The notes beneath the pieces were generated by a model. It saw only the letters and a program-made list of their open reading frames with translations. It did no database searches and was not told where the DNA came from. Shown here one piece after another: positions 1 to 12,493 of a DNA stretch of 64,000 nt. The translations under genes were made by a program, and so were the position numbers. The DNA comes from Ustulina deusta (lineage: Eukaryota > Ascomycota > Sordariomycetes > Xylariales > Xylariaceae), in the NCBI GenBank assembly GCA_023159155.1, contig JAJNNX010000008.1:992001-1056000 (forward strand). The letters are read 5' to 3'. The number at the start of each line of letters is the position of its first letter. Within the stretch, counting starts at the first letter, position 1.

Positions 1-135
1 GCGCCAGCGTTGGTGTCGGCGGCCTTAACCTCCGCACAGATCTCGGCCATTGTCTTCTGCATGGTACGCCATTGGGCTCTCATAGAATCGACGCTGGGAT
101 ACCCGGTGAGTTTGGCAAGCTTATGAAAATCTATC
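1..135 (-). CDS. Partial gene running off the left edge; possible small SANT/histone-like DNA-associated protein
   Basis: On the minus strand a frame runs open from about 135 to the window edge and reads FHKLAKLTGYPSVDSM, then RAQWRTMQKTMAEICAEV. The pattern 'LA.LTGY.S..S...QW..M..KM' resembles short fungal proteins in which a Myb/SANT-like helical segment is followed by a disordered tail; this is recalled similarity, not an alignment. The frame is closed upstream by a TAG at about 137-139, so the segment is probably an internal exon starting after an AG near 135, or the true start is the ATG at 83 or 62. The 3' part lies outside the window, so the function cannot be settled. Confidence 0.4.
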
Positions 136-2047
136 TATTATCGGGGGTACCGGTTAGAAGTTGGTTCCTGAGGAAGACATTATAGCTATGGGATGAGATA
201 GTGCAAATTTTCAGAGAGGGAGTTAGACAACTGAGGGATGTATAAACCAGAGGAAAGGGGTTAATGGGTATGATTTTTCGTGTCGTCCAAGGTTAGAATA
301 TAGGTATGCAAATGAGATACGAGTAATGCGTGCAGCAACGGAATTAGCAATGGCAAATCCGGATGTGACTGGTTGTAGGTATGATATGCATGATATAGCG
401 AGAAAAGCTGAGACGAGGGAGAGAGTATGTGCTCATATCTGGGGAGGGGAAATGGAAATATTGTTATTTACCCTAGCTTCACCTCTGCTGTTGACGTCCT
501 TTATGCAGGACAAAGCTGCATTCATAATGTCGAACTCAATACAAGTGAGGCTGGAACAAACACCGTCGGGATTGCAAGCTGGCTTCTCTTGACTTGACAT
601 TGTGAGAAGCTGGTACGGTGGGTAATTCTGGATCGATATTTGAAAAGAGTTGCTAAAATGATGAACAGGTCTTACGAGAGTCCATAGGTAGAAGAGAGGA
701 AAAAATACTGAGAAATATTTTAGGGTAGCTGTGTGAGTAGATTATTGTTTTGACAATGGCCTGGTAGCTAATCTCAGCTACAATGATTAATACCTGGGGG
801 TATTTCTAGCCTGCCATTGTTTATCAGTAGGTAGGACGAACAGCAGGGAATCGTAAAGAAATATAACAAACACTTGAAAACTAAGGCATGCCTGGTGATT
901 CACTAAGGATTTATGGCTCCATTACCCCAGAGATGGACGGCACACATGCTAGCATAAACAACATTGGCCATACGATGTGAGGATTGTGGCTGATTGATCG
1001 TGTTATCTATCAAGGTAGCAATCGGCACAGCTTTATACATGTAATACACCCGAATATTGTAGGATAACCTCAACAATACTTTTAGTTCAGCTGGAGAAAA
1101 AAAATTAAAAATAATAAAAGGAAAAGGAAAGAAAAAGGAGAAGAAAAGAAAAGAACTTTTAGGATACAGAAAAGGATAGGACATTTGAAGAAGCCCCTCT
1201 GAACTACTCAAAATTAACGTCTATATATTGAAACGCTTGGTATTACTGGGAAGAACTATTAAAATAAATGGTGGCAATCGCAGATCCAAGAACCAGTCAT
1301 GAGAAAAAGAATAGGTCTGCCATTATCACCCTTTTCTACAACAGACACACCCCAGAGCACATTTCCTGACGGCCCACTAGCCATACGTACAAACCAGAGC
1401 AGATTGCTACCGGTGGTCAGTTGTCAGGACCGGTATATTATGAGTATTATGTTGCTGCGCATCGAATGTAGAACTACAGACTGATGATTGAAGCTACAAT
1501 ACAATTAATACATTTCGTCTTGCCAATCACGTGACATCCATAAAATGCACCTGCTTCAGTGTTTATGACTATTAGTCTTGATTTTCAATCAATCTCGGGC
1601 TATTAGCTTGTACTATGTACTCTACAGCTTTGGTTCTTATTGAAACACGCTTCAGAGGCAAATTATTGAACCCAATGTAAAGGAGTCGATTCTCAAGCAT
1701 TGAGCTGGCCACCATGTTCCCGGAAGGGATGGTACGTGGGCTATAGAAAAAAAATATCGGAATTGAAGGAAAAAAGATTGTAAGTAAGTCTTGTTACAAA
1801 GAAATATCTGGCAAGCCGTAGATCCGTGACAAAGTCCAAAGCCAAGCTACGAACTCTTTCAAAACCCGTGTTTGGTCCACAATGCATTCAATAAAGCGGT
1901 GACACATGACATTTGAAAATTGGAGAAGTGACCGTCCTGGTCTGGATCATGTCACGTACAATTGAAGTTCCTCCGGCTGTCATCCAAATGTCATATTTCC
2001 TTATGCAGGGCGGATATATACAAAAATTGGGCATTTACAAGCTATGG
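136..2047. other. Intergenic DNA, no gene seen
   Basis: No reading frame here has recognisable family features. The only notable structure is a purine-rich A/G tract at about 1097-1160 and general AT richness. The last few hundred bases before 2047 are presumably the 3' flank of the convergently placed hydrolase gene. Confidence 0.5.
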
Positions 2048-4259
2048 TTAATCCTCATGCTGTAGACCTGTCAGCGGACCAGCTAAACCCTGCATGCGTC
2101 GGCTAAGAAGATCGTCTGAGCTATTGAGCTTGACGATACTCCTCGACCCCCGACCACCCCTGGCTCTTCCATTTGTCCTTTTCTTCTTGCCCAATACGCC
2201 ATTCATTTGCACGTCATCATGATCGTCCCCAGAATTATCTGAAGTTCCTTCATCCTGCAATTTTGTGCTGTCACTTATGGTCCTCCCCCTGAGCCTGGTC
2301 ATGTTGATCTCTAGAGGGCGATCTTCATCCCCGCTCGATTCTGTGTTGACATGATGCCGAGACTTAAAGCGTTTCTGTTCGCGTCTCTCGCGTGAGTCTG
2401 CGGTGTTTAGGAGGTCTTCTGCCCATTGTGCACAACGATCAATGAGTTTCCATGCCGGAGGAAATACCGTAGGAAACTGTGTGAAACCATGACTAATGCC
2501 GGGAATTAGTACCACCTCGGCGACGTCCTTGTCGTCAAAATCAGCCACATCTTCTAACCCTCCCACAGCCTGTGTTTTACGATGTGAATGATAGGCATGT
2601 TTGACGCGACGTAAGCGGCCAGCAAATATAACGGTATCATCGACCAAGGGGTCTCGTTCGCCTGTTAGAAAGTATGTCTTAGGGAAATGTTGTAGGAGAG
2701 CGTCGGGTGCCAGAATTGGAGATAGAAGGTAGTCTTGTGAGAAATCGGGTCGGTTGTGCGGACCAATGTACAAGATGATCATAGCGCGCATCATCTCTGG
2801 TGTGAGGATTCGGTCGTTGAAGTACGAGATCATCGATGCCATGGCCAAACGCGTGCGCATTGGCTCAGAGTGGTGAGACAAAGATTGGTTCTCTCGTCGA
2901 GGTACGGGCGTTGATGGTTGAGACTTGGACCATGTTTGTGGGCTTGCATGCGAATACTCGGGGTGGGCAGTCTGAAGAGCCTGGTCTTTTGTCTCGCCAT
3001 CTGATGTCTTCGTCGCAGGCACCTGAGGGAAAGGATACTCGTCCTCGTCGTCGGATTGATGTGGAGTGCCAACTAGGTCATTATACTGCATACTCTTGCG
3101 CTTTAGATAATTCTTATTCGTAACACGCATTCTCCGGTCCTTGATCAAGGCCATTTGCTCATCAGACATCCAATTGCCAATGTTCATGTCCAGAGCAGGG
3201 TACATGAGTACCAGGCCAGCTGGCGTGGGTAGGTCTTCTTGAACAAGACCTGGTCGGCGTTTGCTAATGGCAGTTTCTGTAATCATCAAAGTCATGGCTG
3301 TTGCAAGATTTCCGCCGGCACTGTCTCCCGTCACCACTATCTTCGGAGCCTCTCGTCCAGACATCCCTATGCAACGGCCTTTGCTTTTGACAATGGTCGT
3401 GTACACATCGAAACATTCGTTAAGTGCGTACGGATATGGATACTCTGGCGCCTTTTGGTATTCAAGACTAAGCACGGGCAGCCCGGTCTTGCCGGCCCAG
3501 GCGAGGAGCTTGTCATCATTGCATCTTGGATCCATAGCAACGAACCCCCCGCCCGGAATATCGAGAATCATTTTGTTAATGTGCTCCAGATCTGAGATGG
3601 GGCCATCATAATATATCCAACCAGAGACTGGCTCTTTGTAGTCGCTGGTATTGGGGCGTGGTATGCGGATGGCTCGCGGTGGCCAACGTGTGAAACGGGG
3701 TCGCATCAGATTTTGGAGAGCGCCAAGATACGGTGTTTTTCCTTTATTCCAACTAACACGCAGATGGTCCACAGTCAGCATACCACGGACTTTACGGACC
3801 TTCTCGTCAGCTCGTTCGGCAGCCACCATATAGAAGACGGAGAAGGCCATGCTAGCAATATCCCTCAGCCACTTTTTCCTAATCTTCATGGCGGTCCAGA
3901 AGCCGGCGTCAAGGGCAGTAAGCACCCAGGTAGCACGGAAGTAGGCGGCGTCGTACATGTTGGCCATGGGCTCTGGGCTCGCCAATCCTACTAGAGTACT
4001 GAAATTTCGGGCCGCGTAGAGGTACATCATGGTGAATACGACGATTTGCCATCCTGTTAATTTCTTTGACGAGAGCTTGGACAAGAGCCGTACGAACGGT
4101 GGCCCATGACGGTTACCTCTGCGCCACGATCAGCCTCGCATTTCATACCATGGGTATTCAGACATACCTATAGAGGTAAACTGACCAGAAAGTCAGGACC
4201 GCTAGAACCTGGAGTCGCCGTGACTTGGCAGATGGTCTGCCAAGAACATGGTCTATCAT
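2048..4259 (-). CDS. Hormone-sensitive-lipase-type alpha/beta hydrolase (esterase/lipase or sterol deacetylase-like)
   Basis: A two-exon gene, exons 4259-4168 and 4118-2048, intron 4119-4167 (49 nt, GTATGT donor, CTGAT branch, CAG acceptor), giving 720 residues. Exon 1 encodes an N-terminal hydrophobic stretch (LAVLTFWSVYLY) and exon 2 a second one (WQIVVFTMMYLYAA), so the enzyme is probably anchored to a membrane such as the ER. The catalytic core shows the oxyanion region DIPGGGF, the nucleophile elbow GDSAGG (Ser297), the acid in GERDPL (Asp520) and the base in ISHGF (His574). The spacing and fold fit the HSL family, which hydrolyses ester substrates; yeast Say1 is a distant analogue. A low-complexity insert lies between Ser and Asp, and the C-terminus is basic and disordered. 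A start at 4084 would be TTG and drop the first membrane segment; the ATG at 4259 joins in phase. The substrate is unknown. Confidence 0.85.
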
Positions 4260-6649
4260 TTTGTACGAAAGAAAGAGCAGACGTCAAATATAATGTGTAA
4301 GTATAAATGCGACATGCCAGTCTTCGGATGCAGCGGACGGCCTCGAGAGGAGAGATCAGCAATCTAGATCGTGATGCCAAAATATCAAAGACGTGGCGTC
4401 GCAGGGCAAGGCTTTATAGAAATGCAAACTAGTTCATAAAAATCCGGAGAATGAGTCGAGACATCGCGTCCCCGGAGGAATAATGCAGAAGGGTAGAACA
4501 TAGATTACCGAGTCAGGCAGAGTCCACAAGCTCATACGTTGCGAAGAGGGTAAATGAACTAATGCAGAGAAAGAAGACCAGAGTGGCACTTTGGGAAGTA
4601 CAAAGCCGTCGAACCAAGCAAACTGATTTGCTAAGAATGGAGCATTCTCGTGATGCCTAGGATATCAAATTGTCGAAGCTTGACCGGCAGGATCACAGTG
4701 AAGCCCCGTGGCCTTCAAGCAGTGGCATTTGGCTGGCAGGTTTCGGGAGCCGAGTTTGTAGGCTTGCGAGCTTGTGACGTTTGCGTTGTCAGCAATGAGA
4801 GTTGCCGGCTTATTGACATGTGAAAGTGATCCACCGAGTCCTGGAGGCGGTGGGTAAGCGTCGCCCAGCCAGCATCCATGCCGACAACCCCGCTGAACGC
4901 TCCCTGGTGCCTTGTAGTGTAGGTACTTGTAGTAGGTGGAGTCTGCTATTGCGCCCTCTCCGGCAGCAGTGGTGGAGGGATTGGAATGGGTTTACCTAAA
5001 GCCACACCACTCTCCTTCCTCCAGTACTTCGTTATTCGCAACAATCCCATCTATCTTTTGGCCTTGCTATGCAAATTGTGAGCAGGGCATGTAATAGCTC
5101 GCCAGCAGAGTTGGAGGCGCAAACAAGAAGAGCAAGCCACATACCTGAGTAGAATGAGGATGGACACCTAGGCCGGTACCTAATTGGGTACGACGCTTAC
5201 CGACGATAAGCGGTGATATTTACTAAGTGTCCGTTGTAAGTAACCCACTATCTAACCAACCAATATCAGACAAACCCCAATTATGAGCATCACTGTCTAG
5301 CCTAGAACGAAAGGGCGACTGTTTTAGCTGCAAAACACCTCTAAATCTCCCTTTAGGGCGTGTCAGCTTTGTGGCATCTGTAACGTTTGGCCATAAAAAC
5401 AAGCAAGCGTGGTTTCATGACGCTCGCTCGCCCATTTCGTACTCGTGTCCCAAGACATGATGAAATGAGGAAACCGCCAGTATTCGGGGGACTGGTTGGT
5501 ATCGCATCTCTGCGACGAGACGACAACTGCCAGCATGGTTGAGGACGTTCTGAAATGGAGCTCGGAGGGAGCGAACGACCCAAGAGCCGGATTGTACAAC
5601 TTGTAGATTCCATCGGGGGCGGCCTGCCTGGCGGGCACGCGACAGAGGCTAAAGGGTCTAAGCGACGGCGAGCACGGGCTTCTTGCCGCTTTGGCGTCTT
5701 TGCCGTTTTCGCCTCCAAGCGCGTCTCTCTATGGATAATGGATAACTTGGAGTCGCCCGAAATCAATGTCCATTGGCAGATGAGTTGAAGCAGCACGCCG
5801 TCAGTTTGTTGGAGTTGCGTCGGGTTTCACCATCCCGGCCCAAGGAAAAATAGCGATCGATTGACATGGTCGCCGCGATATTAGGTACACACGATTGGAA
5901 GAAGAAACTGGCATCGTGATGTCTGGCGCTCGTCGGAGTCGAGATGTATGCAGCTAGTTGGACAAATAGGTTCAAGCTGCAGGTGCTATACTTTGGGGAG
6001 TATAGGATAGTACGTGCCGATGGCCCTATTGCTGCATGTGGGTGGGTGGGATTGCAGCGACATCGGACCAAAAAAGTTAATTATCGATAACAAACCGGGT
6101 GCTGTGCAATACTACCTACCCACTACTCTCGCTGTAGAGGGAGCGCTATAGTGTCACTATTGTGTCGCCGTAGTGGTCGCGAAAAATAGCAACCCGCATC
6201 CCAGCCCATCTCGGTATTCTACAAACCCAATCGAACCGTGGGATATGCGCCGTGTCCAGCTCTATAAAGGTCGATTCTCCAACTCCTCTCTCACGATTCA
6301 CGTACGAAGACGAATTGGTCTGTGAAGGAACGGATATCGACTCCCAATCGGCCACTCATCCCCAATTGAACCCTTATTCTCCACACGGTGGTCCGCCTGA
6401 GGGCCAAGTTGTTCGCCTCAGGGAGTCACTGTCGTTGACTCGCCCGCAGCTTGGGTAAGGTATGTATGATATAACCTTAAGTACATGTAGGTGTTTATTC
6501 GGTATAAATACCGCCGTAGCCGCCGTTTCTCTTCCGTCGTCCCTCCACCAAGCGCGCCTCGGATGGCTACACAAGATGACCGTACAACAGCTAAGCAGCA
6601 GGATAGTTTTGCCTCAGTAGTCCGTCCATCTTGTCGAGGCCGGCGAACC
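4260..6649. other. Divergent intergenic region between the hydrolase and the acetylornithine aminotransferase genes
   Basis: About 2.4 kb separates two divergently transcribed genes and should hold both promoters. Short frames exist at about 5353-5796 and 5763-6071, but they overlap on both strands and show no recognisable motif. Nothing else is supportable. Confidence 0.5.
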
Positions 6650-8062
6650 ATGGCTCTCCGACTCTCCACACGAACTGCTTTCGCCAGCAGCATTAGACGG
6701 CTCTCTTCGCGAGCTACCGCTACCGCTACCGCTACGGCCGCCTCTACCTCGAACCTCCCCTCGCAGCTCCAGCAGTCTATCCATCGAGATGCTTCCCTCA
6801 GCAATCCCGACCCGTCGGAGGATTCCCCGACCTCGACCCTGACTACCCAACATCTAAAGCACATGGTCGCGACATATTCCCGACCCTCGGTCGTCTTTGT
6901 AAAGGGAGAAGGATCTTACTTGTGGGACTTGGAGAATCGGAAGTACCTTGACTTCACCGCTGGCATTGCCGTCAATGGCCTTGGTCACGCCGACCCCGCG
7001 CTCGCCAGACTCATTGCGGATCAGGCATCAACACTGCTGCATACCTCAAACCTCTACTTCAACCCTTGGACGGGTGCTCTTTCGGAGCTGTTGGTTGAGA
7101 AGACGCTGCAGTCTGGCGCCATGCATGATGCGTCGTCTGTGTTTGTTTGTAATTCGGGCTCCGAAGCAAATGAAGCCGCTATTAAGTTTTCTCGCAAGGT
7201 GGGCAAGGTCGTGGACCCTACTGGTTCCAAATACGAGTTTGTCTCGTTCCAAGGTTCTTTCCATGGCCGAACCATGGGGAGTCTGTCTGCAACTCCGAAT
7301 CCTAAATACCAGGAGCCCTTCTCGCCTATGGTTCCAGGCTTCAAATATGGCATATACAACGACGTGGGGGCAATTAGTGAGCTCGTCACTGAAAAAACAT
7401 GTGGGGTTATTGTTGAGCCTATCCAAGGCGAAGGAGGCGTCAATGTTGCTACCGATGAATTTCTTATTACGCTAGCAAGACGATGTCGTGAGGTGGGAGC
7501 TGTTTTAATCTACGATGAGATACAATGTGGTCTATCCAGAACTGGAACCCTCTGGGCTCACAGTCACTTACCGAAGGAGGCCCATCCAGACATAATAACC
7601 AGCGCGAAGGCTCTTGGCAACGGGTTTCCCATCGGTGCCGTCATCACCAACAGCCTCGTTAGTGAGAAAATCAAGGTTGGCGACCACGGCACAACCTATG
7701 GAGGGAATCCCATGGCGTGTCGCATAGCGCATCATGTCGTGGAGCGACTAGCGAATCCTACTCTGCAGAAAGAAGTCCTCGCCAAGGGCGCGCTTCTGAG
7801 AGAGGGCTTTGAACGGCTTCGTCAAAAATTCCCAGATTTAATTGGCGAGGTTCGGGGTCGCGGCCTGATACTGGGTGTCCAATTGACCCAGGATCCATCT
7901 CCGGTCATCAAGGCAGCTAGGGAGAGAGGGTTGTTGGTTATCACATGTGGCACAAACACCCTCAGGTTTGTCCCACCTTTGACCATAAGCGACGGCGAGA
8001 TTCAAACCGGGCTGCGTATATTGTCAGATGCAATCAAGGCGACTCGACAAAGCGACACATGA
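6650..8062 (+). CDS. ARG8: Acetylornithine aminotransferase, mitochondrial
   Basis: Class-III PLP aminotransferase of 470 residues without introns. It transfers an amino group between glutamate and N-acetylglutamate semialdehyde to make N-acetylornithine in the mitochondrial arginine pathway. The first about 40 residues are rich in Arg, Ser, Ala and Thr with no acidic residues, a typical matrix presequence. Visible family motifs are FTAGIAVNGLGH, NLYFNPW, NSGSEANEAAIK, SFHGRTMGSL, EPIQGEGG, YDEIQCG and the Schiff-base lysine in SAKALGNGFPIGA (Lys320). TYGGNP and the C-terminal RFVPPL motif complete the active site. The frame extends upstream, but the ATG at 6650 lies in an ACCATGG context and begins the presequence directly, so it is preferred over 6563. 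Ornithine aminotransferase is the main alternative; the presequence and GRG.ILG..L pattern favour the acetylornithine enzyme. Confidence 0.93.
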   Translation: MALRLSTRTAFASSIRRLSSRATATATATAASTSNLPSQLQQSIHRDASLSNPDPSEDSPTSTLTTQHLKHMVATYSRPSVVFVKGEGSYLWDLENRKYLDFTAGIAVNGLGHADPALARLIADQASTLLHTSNLYFNPWTGALSELLVEKTLQSGAMHDASSVFVCNSGSEANEAAIKFSRKVGKVVDPTGSKYEFVSFQGSFHGRTMGSLSATPNPKYQEPFSPMVPGFKYGIYNDVGAISELVTEKTCGVIVEPIQGEGGVNVATDEFLITLARRCREVGAVLIYDEIQCGLSRTGTLWAHSHLPKEAHPDIITSAKALGNGFPIGAVITNSLVSEKIKVGDHGTTYGGNPMACRIAHHVVERLANPTLQKEVLAKGALLREGFERLRQKFPDLIGEVRGRGLILGVQLTQDPSPVIKAARERGLLVITCGTNTLRFVPPLTISDGEIQTGLRILSDAIKATRQSDT

Positions 8063-10026
8063 AACCATACACATAGGCATAAGTGGCTACATAATAGAAC
8101 GAGGCTCTGAATGATGGTATCTACAATGTTTCGCCTCAAAGTTTTTATATCACAAATCAACCCCTAGCTGCTACTAGATTACTTTGTCCCCAGACTTTTT
8201 CATTCATAACTTGGCAAAATTCCATGCGCCTCTCACAGATCAAGGCTAGGTGCGTACTAGATTCGCCAAAGTCAGATCTTGTTTCACAGTGGTTCGACTC
8301 AGCACGTTATATTTGGATGCCGGGTAGGATTTGAGCAGCTGCCTGACGTCTAATTGGCAGCGTACCCTTGCTCTATCGGATCATTGAAATAGCAAAGTCC
8401 AAGAAATACCGTATCTAGTCTCGAGGACGATTGCGATTGGCCGTGACACCCGATGTACAGCATAAATCCTCAATGGTGCTGATCAGGGTTGGGTATACAC
8501 CAAGAGGCGCATTCCCTTTTCGTGGTACACTGAGCATATTGCGCTGAGAATCAGCGAGACATCGAAATATGATAAAGATTCTATGGGCTTCAAACCAACA
8601 GCTCACATTCTCTTCAAGTTGTACGGGATAAATTACCAAAGGCGCAGATTGGCATTGCGATTGGTCGTATGTAATGACGACGGGCTCAGCTTTAGAAGCC
8701 GTTGTCCCAGATGCGACATTACACGTAAGAATAGGAACTTCGTATCGCTCAACTTACGCATACTCGAGCGATGCAAAGGATCACTCGCCGTGGTGGCGGG
8801 TGTCATTCACAACAGCTGGTAGACCCTGCAAATCGGACAACGGCGCAAACCAATATAGAGAGATAGACAAGGTCCGCGGCACAATTGCTTTTGCTCGCCA
8901 GCCCCGAGGCACTGAGTAATCCGCTGCGGTGTTGACTACCAGGAACGTCAGCTGCCAATTCTTGACATCGGTGTTCAAATATGCACATGTTTATATCTAC
9001 AAGATCCTCTTCGCAATTTCGGCCTGCGCGCCCAATTTCGGGTCTGTCCCTGATGTTCCGCGGTGAAATTCTCCGTCGTCAGAGTACTAAGACAACAGCA
9101 TTTATGCTGGCACAATTTGATTCATGTCTGTATACACTAGTATTTCTTATGCTCTGTCCGACTGAACCCCCATCCAGCCAAGCAAGTACTGTCTACCCGT
9201 CGTTGAGATGACATAGGTAGGTATCGCTAGCTCGATGGCGGGCTTACGACTGGTTACCCCGAACGGGCCAATCCACCACCGACGTGGCCAAGTGCAAGGG
9301 TCCCAGTCAGTGCCGCTGAGGCCATCCCAGGGGGTCCCATAACATGCATAACATTGCATACCAAGCTTTCCGTCACCTTTTTTAGCCCGTTAGCGTAGAC
9401 ACGAGGTGCTCCCAAACCAACGCTCCGTGTTGGGCATTGACCGGGCAACTTGGCAGCGTTGAGTCTTCTTATTAATGAGATCACTAACATGAGATGGTGG
9501 TTCTGTTTTGTTTCGGAAGAAAGCTGATGAGCAGAATCGAACGATGGTAATTTAGGGCCATCTCACCGCCGTTCCGAGCATTTGGCCGTCGTCCGTAAGC
9601 GGGCCATGGGTGCGACGATCATGGGTGCGACCTTGTCGCTCACATGAAATGCTCTGTGCGGCAACATCATGTATACTGCTCAGCTCACGCAACAGCTACC
9701 CCGCACCTCATGTAGCGAGCATGTATCTGGCATACTGGGATCCAGCCTTATACTCTCTATTATCATGGCTGGCTCCCATCGACGTGGGGTTTGAATATTG
9801 GAGCCCTCGCTGCATTCGCTATCATCTTCTAACGACATTTCACCTCATATCCGAATCCCCAGCGGCTGCTTCTTTGTTTAAATTCTAGCATTCTAGCCAG
9901 CTTTTGCTTGGCTCTAGCAACTGTGTTTTCCAGATCTTAGGCTGTACTCTTCATTCTTCAGACTATTTGTCCTTATTCCCTCAAGACCGTGTTTTTCCCA
10001 CGATATACCTCGGTATAGCCGCGATC
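8063..10026. other. Intergenic region upstream of glutamate decarboxylase
   Basis: About 2 kb between two genes on the same strand. Only short overlapping frames without recognisable features are present. The pyrimidine-rich stretch shortly before 10027 is a plausible 5' leader for the glutamate decarboxylase. Confidence 0.5.
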
Positions 10027-12493
10027 ATGGTTCATTTGTCACAAATTCCGCAGGACAAGGAGCTCGGAACTCTCCCAGAAGCTGTCAAGAAAATTCGCTT
10101 ACAGCTTAGTAACTATGATGACACTTTCACCACTAGTGTTTATGGCTCCAAGTTCGCTGCCGAAGACCTCCCGAAGCACGAGATGCCCGAGGGCGAGATG
10201 CCTAAGGAGGTCGCTTATCGGATGATCAAGGACGAGCTAAGTCTGGACGGAAACCCAATGCTCAAGTAAGTGTAGTAAAAACTATCGCGAGCAAGCGGAA
10301 CATGGGTGATCTAATAGCATGAAAAACAGCTTGGCGTCATTTGTCACGACCTACATGGTGAGATTCCCTCGCGTTTCGAACCACCCATATCTACACATTT
10401 AATACATGCGTTGAGAGTACGGCAGTACCAACTAACAACTGGTCTCAGGAGGAAGAGGCAGAGAAGCTTATGACGGAGTCGTTCTCGAAAAACTTTATCG
10501 ATTACGAAGAGTATCCCCAATCGGCAGACATCCAGAACCGCTGCGTATCCATGATCGGGCGTCTCTTCAACGCACCCCAGTCGGATGTCGAGAACGCTGC
10601 CGCCGTGGGCACATCGTGCGTTGGGTCCTCGGAGGCGATCATGCTCGCTGTGTTGGCCATGAAGAAGCGCTGGAAGAATAAGCGGGCAGCTGCCGGATTG
10701 TCCACGGACCGTCCTAATATCGTCATGTCGTCCGCCGTGCAGGTCTGCTGGGAGAAAGCGACGAGGTACTTCGAGGTTGAGGAAAAGCTCGTGTACTGCT
10801 CGACGGAACGATTCGTTATCGACCCCGTACAGACCGTAGACCTAGTAGACGAAAACACGATCGGTATCTGCGTCATCCTCGGCACTACGTATACCGGCGA
10901 GTACGAAGATGTCAAGGCTGTTAACGACCTCTTGGTTGAGAGGGACTTGGACTGTCCAATCCATGTCGATGCTGCCTCGGGCGGGTTTGTCGCGCCTTTC
11001 GTCGTGCCTGATCTCGAGTGGGACTTTCGATGCGAGAAGGTCGTGTCCATCAATGTGTCGGGTCACAAGGTAAACGAAACATGGTTGAATCACACTCGAA
11101 CGACTTGAAGCTAAATCTCAATAGTACGGCCTCGTATACCCTGGTATCGGCTGGGTCGTCTGGAGAGGTCAGTGTTCCAAGATCGCTTTTAACGTATCTT
11201 TGGAGTAAGGGTTGCTTATTCCGGCATCCTCTACTCCTGCAAGACTGCAAAACTCTTATTATTTACCATAAGTGGTAATTACTGACCCCGGAATTCTCTA
11301 TCAGCTGCGGAATACCTACCCAAGGAACTTGTGTTCAACATCAACTACCTCGGTGCCGACCAGTCATCTTTTACGTGAGTTCTGTCTTCATTGATATATG
11401 CCAGGCCTTTCAGCAATTGAGAACTATCTTGTTCGAGCCGCGTTTCAATAAGACGGACTCCGCGTGAAGCCTTATTGGGATTAAATCATAGAATCGAAGA
11501 ACTGTAACTAACTCTGGATGATGCAGATTGAACTTCTCGAAGGGCGCCAGCCAGGTCATCGGACAATATTACCAGTTGATCCGACTTGGCAAGAAGGGTT
11601 ACCGCGCCATCATGTCGAACTTAACACGCACGGCCGATTACTTGACCCAAGCCCTTGAGGCGCTGGGCTTCGTTAGTACGTAATTTTCCTTTTGCCCGAG
11701 CTTTTTTTTTTTTTTCTTTTTTTTCTTTTGGCAGCAAAAAAACTTCCTAGCTTTGGACTAGGATCATGCCTCACGCCTTGTCCACTCCTAGAACATATTT
11801 AGGTTTTGCTTAAAATAAAGATTACTGACCTTACATGTTACAGTAATGAGTAAGATGTCTGGCGAGGGTCTGCCACTGGTCGCCTTTCGGTTACCCGAGA
11901 GCGAGAGTAGACACTATGACGAGTTCGCCATCGCGCATAGGCTGGTAAGTACCTAGTGAATATCCACGTCACTTTACCCGGCGTCGCCAATGTTAGGAGT
12001 AGAGATGGTCTTATCTGACCTAGCCCTCCCCATATCATACGACCGTTGCATGATTTTTCAGATGAAATACATTTTCTGGCGGGAAGAGAAATGAAATTAC
12101 TGACCCTCTCATGTCGCAGCGTGCCCGTGGATGGGTCGTCCCCGCGTATACCATGGCGCCGCACACCAACAACCTGAAGATGCTGCGTGTCGTAGTCCGA
12201 GAGGACTTCACCAAGAACCGCTGCGATGCCCTCCTCTGCGATATCAAACTCTGCCAGGGAATGCTAGAGCAGATGGACAAGGACGCCATCAAGTTGCAGG
12301 AGGAGTACATCCACAAGCACACCGTGAATAGCTCCGAGGCGAAACATAACCACCCTAGGTTCCGGGTAAGTGTTCTTTCCGTCACTACCTTGAGATGCAG
12401 ATGAATGATGTGGGTATCATGCTAATAATCTCGATATAGAAAGAGAGGCATTCCATTCAGGGAATACATGGGAAGACGCATGCTATCTGTTGA
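10027..12493 (+). CDS. Glutamate decarboxylase (PLP-dependent)
   Basis: Nine exons: 10027-10265, 10330-10357, 10449-11069, 11125-11167, 11305-11374, 11527-11675, 11844-11944, 12120-12365 and 12440-12493, together 516 residues. All phases agree and all introns are GT-AG. The enzyme removes the alpha-carboxyl of glutamate to give GABA, first step of the GABA shunt, normally in the cytosol. Motifs seen are [10 protein letters not shown], the pyridine-nitrogen-binding Asp in HVDAASGGF, and SGHKYG with the PLP lysine at residue 296. The exon 3/4 junction falls exactly between that lysine and the following tyrosine. The protein ends in GKTHAIC, as I recall for fungal GAD enzymes. The length and the NFIDYEEYP segment fit GAD rather than sphingosine-phosphate lyase or other group-II decarboxylases. 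The 28-nt second exon is unusually small. No calmodulin-binding tail of the plant type is evident. Confidence 0.95.

Noticed and set aside
2830..3994. Several frames of 60-118 codons inside the hydrolase gene
   Set aside because: The minus-strand gene has a complete catalytic triad and a continuous frame; these are shadows in other frames.
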